From the NCBI GenBank assembly GCA_903911145.1, contig CAIWCD010000024.1:1-64000 (forward strand): a stretch of 64,000 bases of DNA. Direction: 5' to 3'. The notes below the pieces were generated by a model, which was not told the origin of the DNA, did not search any database, and saw only the letters and a list, made by a program, of their open reading frames with translations. This DNA is from an uncultured delta proteobacterium (GTDB lineage: Bacteria; Myxococcota; Myxococcia; Myxococcales; 40CM-4-68-19). Positions 61,431 to 64,000 of this stretch are shown here, one piece after another (within the stretch, counting starts at the first letter, position 1; every line of letters begins with the position of its first letter). The translations under genes and the position numbers were made by a program.

Positions 61431-61673
61431 GCGGATCGGGGCAGCGGGGAGAGCGGTTGGCCAACACGCGCCGCTGCACCTCGTACGCGATGCTCGGCTG
61501 CACGGCGTGGAGTCGGCGCTCACACGGCGGCCGTTCATTCGTCCCGGCAACGCCGACGAGCGCGCCTTGGTTCCCGGAACCTGGCGCTCGGTTCCAGTTG
61601 CGCGATTCGCGGCAGCACATCGTGATGGGCCGGAGCGAAATGTTGGCCAGCCGCTCCCCTCTGCCCCATCCGC
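61431..61673. repeat. 243-bp element with ~34-bp inverted ends
   Basis: GCGGATCGGGGCAGCGGGGA and the bases up to 61466 pair with the bases 61641-61673 (TGTTGGCCAGCCGCTCCCCT and on) in inverted orientation, about 31 of 36 positions, with two small gaps. The right end reads outward as GCGGATGGGGCAG. No target duplication is obvious at the outer ends. It begins 7 nt after the MXAN_5187-like stop. It may be a MITE-like element or a very long hairpin. The interior has no recognisable gene; the 294-nt opening on the minus strand gives no known protein. Confidence 0.45.
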
Positions 61674-61731
61674 TGGACAAGACTCTGGACGGCACGGAAC
61701 TCCACGAACGTCCGGTTCAAGCCGCGGGCGC

Positions 61732-64000
61732 TCACTGCCCTTGCTGGTAGAACTGCTCCTGGCTGGGCGGCTCGAGCGTCTCGTCGGGAGCTGGCGCGGG
61801 CTCGGTGCCGGAGATGAAGACCTCGCGGACCGCGTAGGGATCATCCGGCGCTGCGAGCGTACCGGTGTGGCTGTTGACCCTCACGGCGATCGCTCCTGGC
61901 GGCGGCAGCGGCCACTCTTCGGGCGGCTGTCCTGCCGTCGCGGCGCGCATGAAAGCAAGCCACATCGGCCCCGCGCAGTGGCCACCCGTCTCGAGCGCTC
62001 CCATGATCCGGTGATCGTCGAAGCCGACCCAGGCGCCCGCGACGATCGACGGCGTGAAGCCGATGAACCAGCCGTCGCGATGCTCGCTTGCCGTGCCGGT
62101 CTTGCCCGCAGCGGGACGCCCGAGAGCCGAGAGCGAGTGCGCGGTCCCGTCCGAATCGTCGATCACCGAGCGCATCATGTCGGCCGTCACGTACGCCACG
62201 TCAGCGCGCATCTGCTGCTCGGGGTTCGCCTCGCTCTTCTGCACCGTGGTCCCTCCGCGCGCGATCACGCGGCGAATGAAGATCGGCTCGCCCTTGCGCC
62301 CCATCGTCGCGATCGTCGCGTAGGCGTTGATCTCTTCGAGGATGCCGACCTCGCCCGTGCCGAGCGCCGCCGTGTAGCTCTGCGGAATCGTGCTCGAGAG
62401 TCCCGCCAGCGAAGCCTGCGCGCGCACCTTGTCGAGGCCGAGTTCGAGCAGCAGCTTGACCGCCACGGTGTTCTTCGACTCGGCGAGAGCGCGACGCAGC
62501 GTGATGGGGCCGTCGAACTCGTCCTTCTCGAAATTCTGCGGCTTCCACGTCTTGCCGCTCCACGGGTCGGTGATCACCTCGGGCGAGTCGTCGACCTTGG
62601 TGATCGGCGTGTACTTCCCGCTCTCGATCGCGGCGGCGTAGAGGAACGGCTTGAAGGATGAGCCCGGCTGTCGCTTCGCCTGGGTTGCGCGATCGAATTG
62701 GCTCTTCGCGATGTCCGCGCCGCCGACGATGGCGAGCACGCCGCGCGTCTTGAGATCGATCGCGGCGAATGCGCCTTGCACTGCGGGATCCTGCTCGAGA
62801 GAGAAGTCGATATGCGCGACGCGCGTGCTCATCGCAGTGCGCTGCAGGCGCAGATTGTAGACGCGCACGGAGACGACATCACCCACCGAAAGCACGTCGG
62901 TCGCGGAGTTTGGCGAGGGCGTCTTCGACTCGGGCTTGAACGGGCGCGCCCACGTCATCGACGAGAATGGCACCGGACCTTCGACGCCAGGCGCGAGCTG
63001 CACGTGCGCTTCGGCTCGCGTCACCGACGTCACCACGCCCGCGTAGACCCCGCCTTGCGTCAGCGTGCGCACAGCCGCGGCGCGCGCGATCGACTCTGGT
63101 GTGCCCTGCGCTTTTTCGTTCACGCCATCGAGGTCTGCCGTGAGCACCACACCCTCGGGCGCTTCGGTCTGGCCCACGCGACGTCCGATCGCCACTGCGA
63201 GATCGGAGAGTGACGCGGCGTCGATCTTGAAGATCGGCCCGCGCCAGCCCTGACGCTTGTCGACCGCGCGCAGCCCGTCCTGCACCGCCAGTTCCGCGAC
63301 CGCCTGCAGTCTGGGATCCATCGCGACCTCGATCGTCCAACCCGAGGTGTCGACCGCCGCCTCGCCATACTGCGCGATGAGCTGGCGTCGCACTTCCTGC
63401 AGATACCAGGCGCCCGCGGGCTCGCTGGGCGTCGGCGGCAGCGCGAGTGGCTTCTCCACTTCGCGATCGTGATCGACCTGATCGATCGCGTGGTTTGCGA
63501 GCATCCGATCGAGCACGTAGGTCTGCCGCCGCTTCGCATTCTCCGGATGCAAACGAGGATTGAGCCGCTGCGGATTCTGCGGCAGACCCGCCAGCAGCGC
63601 GGCTTCGCCGAGATCGATGTCCTGCACGTGCTTGCCGAAATAGTAGAGCGACGCCTCTTCGACGCCGTAGTGCGCGCGGCCGAAATTGTTGTCGTTCAAG
63701 TAGAGGTAGAGGATGTCGTCCTTCGAAAGATTCCGCTCGAGGCGCCAGGCGAGCAGGATCTCCTTGAGCTTGCGCTTGAACTTCTTGTCGCGCGTGAGCA
63801 TCAGATTCTTCACCACCTGCTGCGTGATGGTCGAGGCGCCGAGACGGCGACGGCCCGAGAGCACGTCGACAACCGCGGCGCGCATCATCGCGAGGATGTT
63901 CACGCCGGTGTGCTTGTAGAAGTCCTTGTCCTCGGCGGCAGTGACCGCCTGGATCAGCGTGCGCGGGATCTGATCCATCTTCACCAGCGTGCGCTTCTCG
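61732..64000 (-). CDS. mrcA: Penicillin-binding protein 1A (5' end outside window)
   Basis: At least 755 residues of a class A PBP, truncated at the N-terminus by the window edge. The glycosyltransferase domain begins with the visible AVTAAEDKDFYKHTGVN (EDxxFxxH-G motif) and LGASTITQQVVKNL. An OB-fold insert lies at about 250-390. The transpeptidase has the S-x-x-K motif GSSFKP (about Ser443), then S-x-N and KTGTASEHRDGWFIGFTP (about 626). It polymerises and cross-links peptidoglycan on the periplasmic side of the inner membrane. The Pro-rich end (PAPAPDETLEPPSQEQF) is typical. The stop at 61732 faces the 243-bp inverted-repeat element. Confidence 0.93.
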   Translation of the reverse strand, partial: EKRTLVKMDQIPRTLIQAVTAAEDKDFYKHTGVNILAMMRAAVVDVLSGRRRLGASTITQQVVKNLMLTRDKKFKRKLKEILLAWRLERNLSKDDILYLYLNDNNFGRAHYGVEEASLYYFGKHVQDIDLGEAALLAGLPQNPQRLNPRLHPENAKRRQTYVLDRMLANHAIDQVDHDREVEKPLALPPTPSEPAGAWYLQEVRRQLIAQYGEAAVDTSGWTIEVAMDPRLQAVAELAVQDGLRAVDKRQGWRGPIFKIDAASLSDLAVAIGRRVGQTEAPEGVVLTADLDGVNEKAQGTPESIARAAAVRTLTQGGVYAGVVTSVTRAEAHVQLAPGVEGPVPFSSMTWARPFKPESKTPSPNSATDVLSVGDVVSVRVYNLRLQRTAMSTRVAHIDFSLEQDPAVQGAFAAIDLKTRGVLAIVGGADIAKSQFDRATQAKRQPGSSFKPFLYAAAIESGKYTPITKVDDSPEVITDPWSGKTWKPQNFEKDEFDGPITLRRALAESKNTVAVKLLLELGLDKVRAQASLAGLSSTIPQSYTAALGTGEVGILEEINAYATIATMGRKGEPIFIRRVIARGGTTVQKSEANPEQQMRADVAYVTADMMRSVIDDSDGTAHSLSALGRPAAGKTGTASEHRDGWFIGFTPSIVAGAWVGFDDHRIMGALETGGHCAGPMWLAFMRAATAGQPPEEWPLPPPGAIAVRVNSHTGTLAAPDDPYAVREVFISGTEPAPAPDETLEPPSQEQFYQQGQ

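Noticed and set aside
61402-61695. A 97-codon minus-strand gene within the inverted-repeat element
   Set aside because: No ribosome binding site, no recognisable family, and the frame is set by the inverted arms; a transposase remnant could not be supported.
59376-61844. An 822-codon open frame on the minus strand opposite the MXAN_5187-like gene
   Set aside because: Arg-rich shadow with no start context; the sense protein has TM segments and a known C-terminal domain.

Overview
The window is high-GC and densely coded. It looks like a chromosomal segment of a myxobacterium-like organism (phylum Myxococcota). Three signs point there: a Cys-rich surface protein ending in a MYXO-CTERM-like tail (9221-12439), a zinc-ribbon/GYF/AgmX-type protein resembling the gliding protein GltJ (36502-38604), and a sensor-like protein of the kind I know as MXAN_5187 (59205-61424). 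Many lipoproteins, large secreted repeat proteins and c-type cytochromes fit this as well.

Region 1 (1-2529) is accessory DNA. It holds gene remnants, a ribbon-helix-helix-like protein and an AbiEi/AbiEii toxin-antitoxin pair. It ends at a 45-nt fragment of the 3' half of a tRNA-Lys(TTT) gene, which is the usual scar of an island integrated in a tRNA gene. Region 2 (2.6-20 kb) is a cell-surface block: several lipoproteins, an esterase, a pirin, a 1072-residue Cys-rich protein and a 2227-residue lipoprotein with 14 tandem ~105-residue Ig-like repeats. Region 3 (20-36 kb) carries MgtA, an M28 peptidase with propeller and PDZ domains, an aminotransferase plus SpoIID-like pair, a fatty-acid desaturase, a parvulin lipoprotein, HAD proteins, and a methylmalonyl-CoA epimerase fused to a degenerate B12-binding-like domain.

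Region 4 (36-42 kb) has the GltJ-like gene. It is followed by a tight operon of two bacterial-microcompartment vertex proteins (EutN/CcmL), a class II aldolase whose usual third zinc histidine is Asn, and an N6-adenine DNA methylase. Region 5 (42-54 kb) is mostly housekeeping: rmuC, an LprI-like protein, hemolysin III, pyrH-frr, gshA, a YceI protein, a TMEM175-like channel, a DHH phosphoesterase and a radical SAM protein. Region 6 (54-64 kb) holds a TPR lipoprotein, a DsbA-like protein with two cytochromes c, truD, the MXAN_5187-like gene and a PBP1A gene cut by the window end.

The most unusual non-coding signal is a family of 12-bp pseudo-palindromes (TTTG-N4-CAAA). They sit singly or at exact 21-bp spacing at three places: 36062, 39999-40031 and 47361-47414. 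The last two share almost 37 nt. They lie upstream of a zinc-finger-like protein, at the start of the DNA methylase, and upstream of an unknown helical protein, so they may mark one regulon. Other non-coding signals are a pair of NemR/TetR-type operators before truD, a 243-bp element with ~34-bp inverted ends after 61424, and several terminator hairpins between convergent genes.
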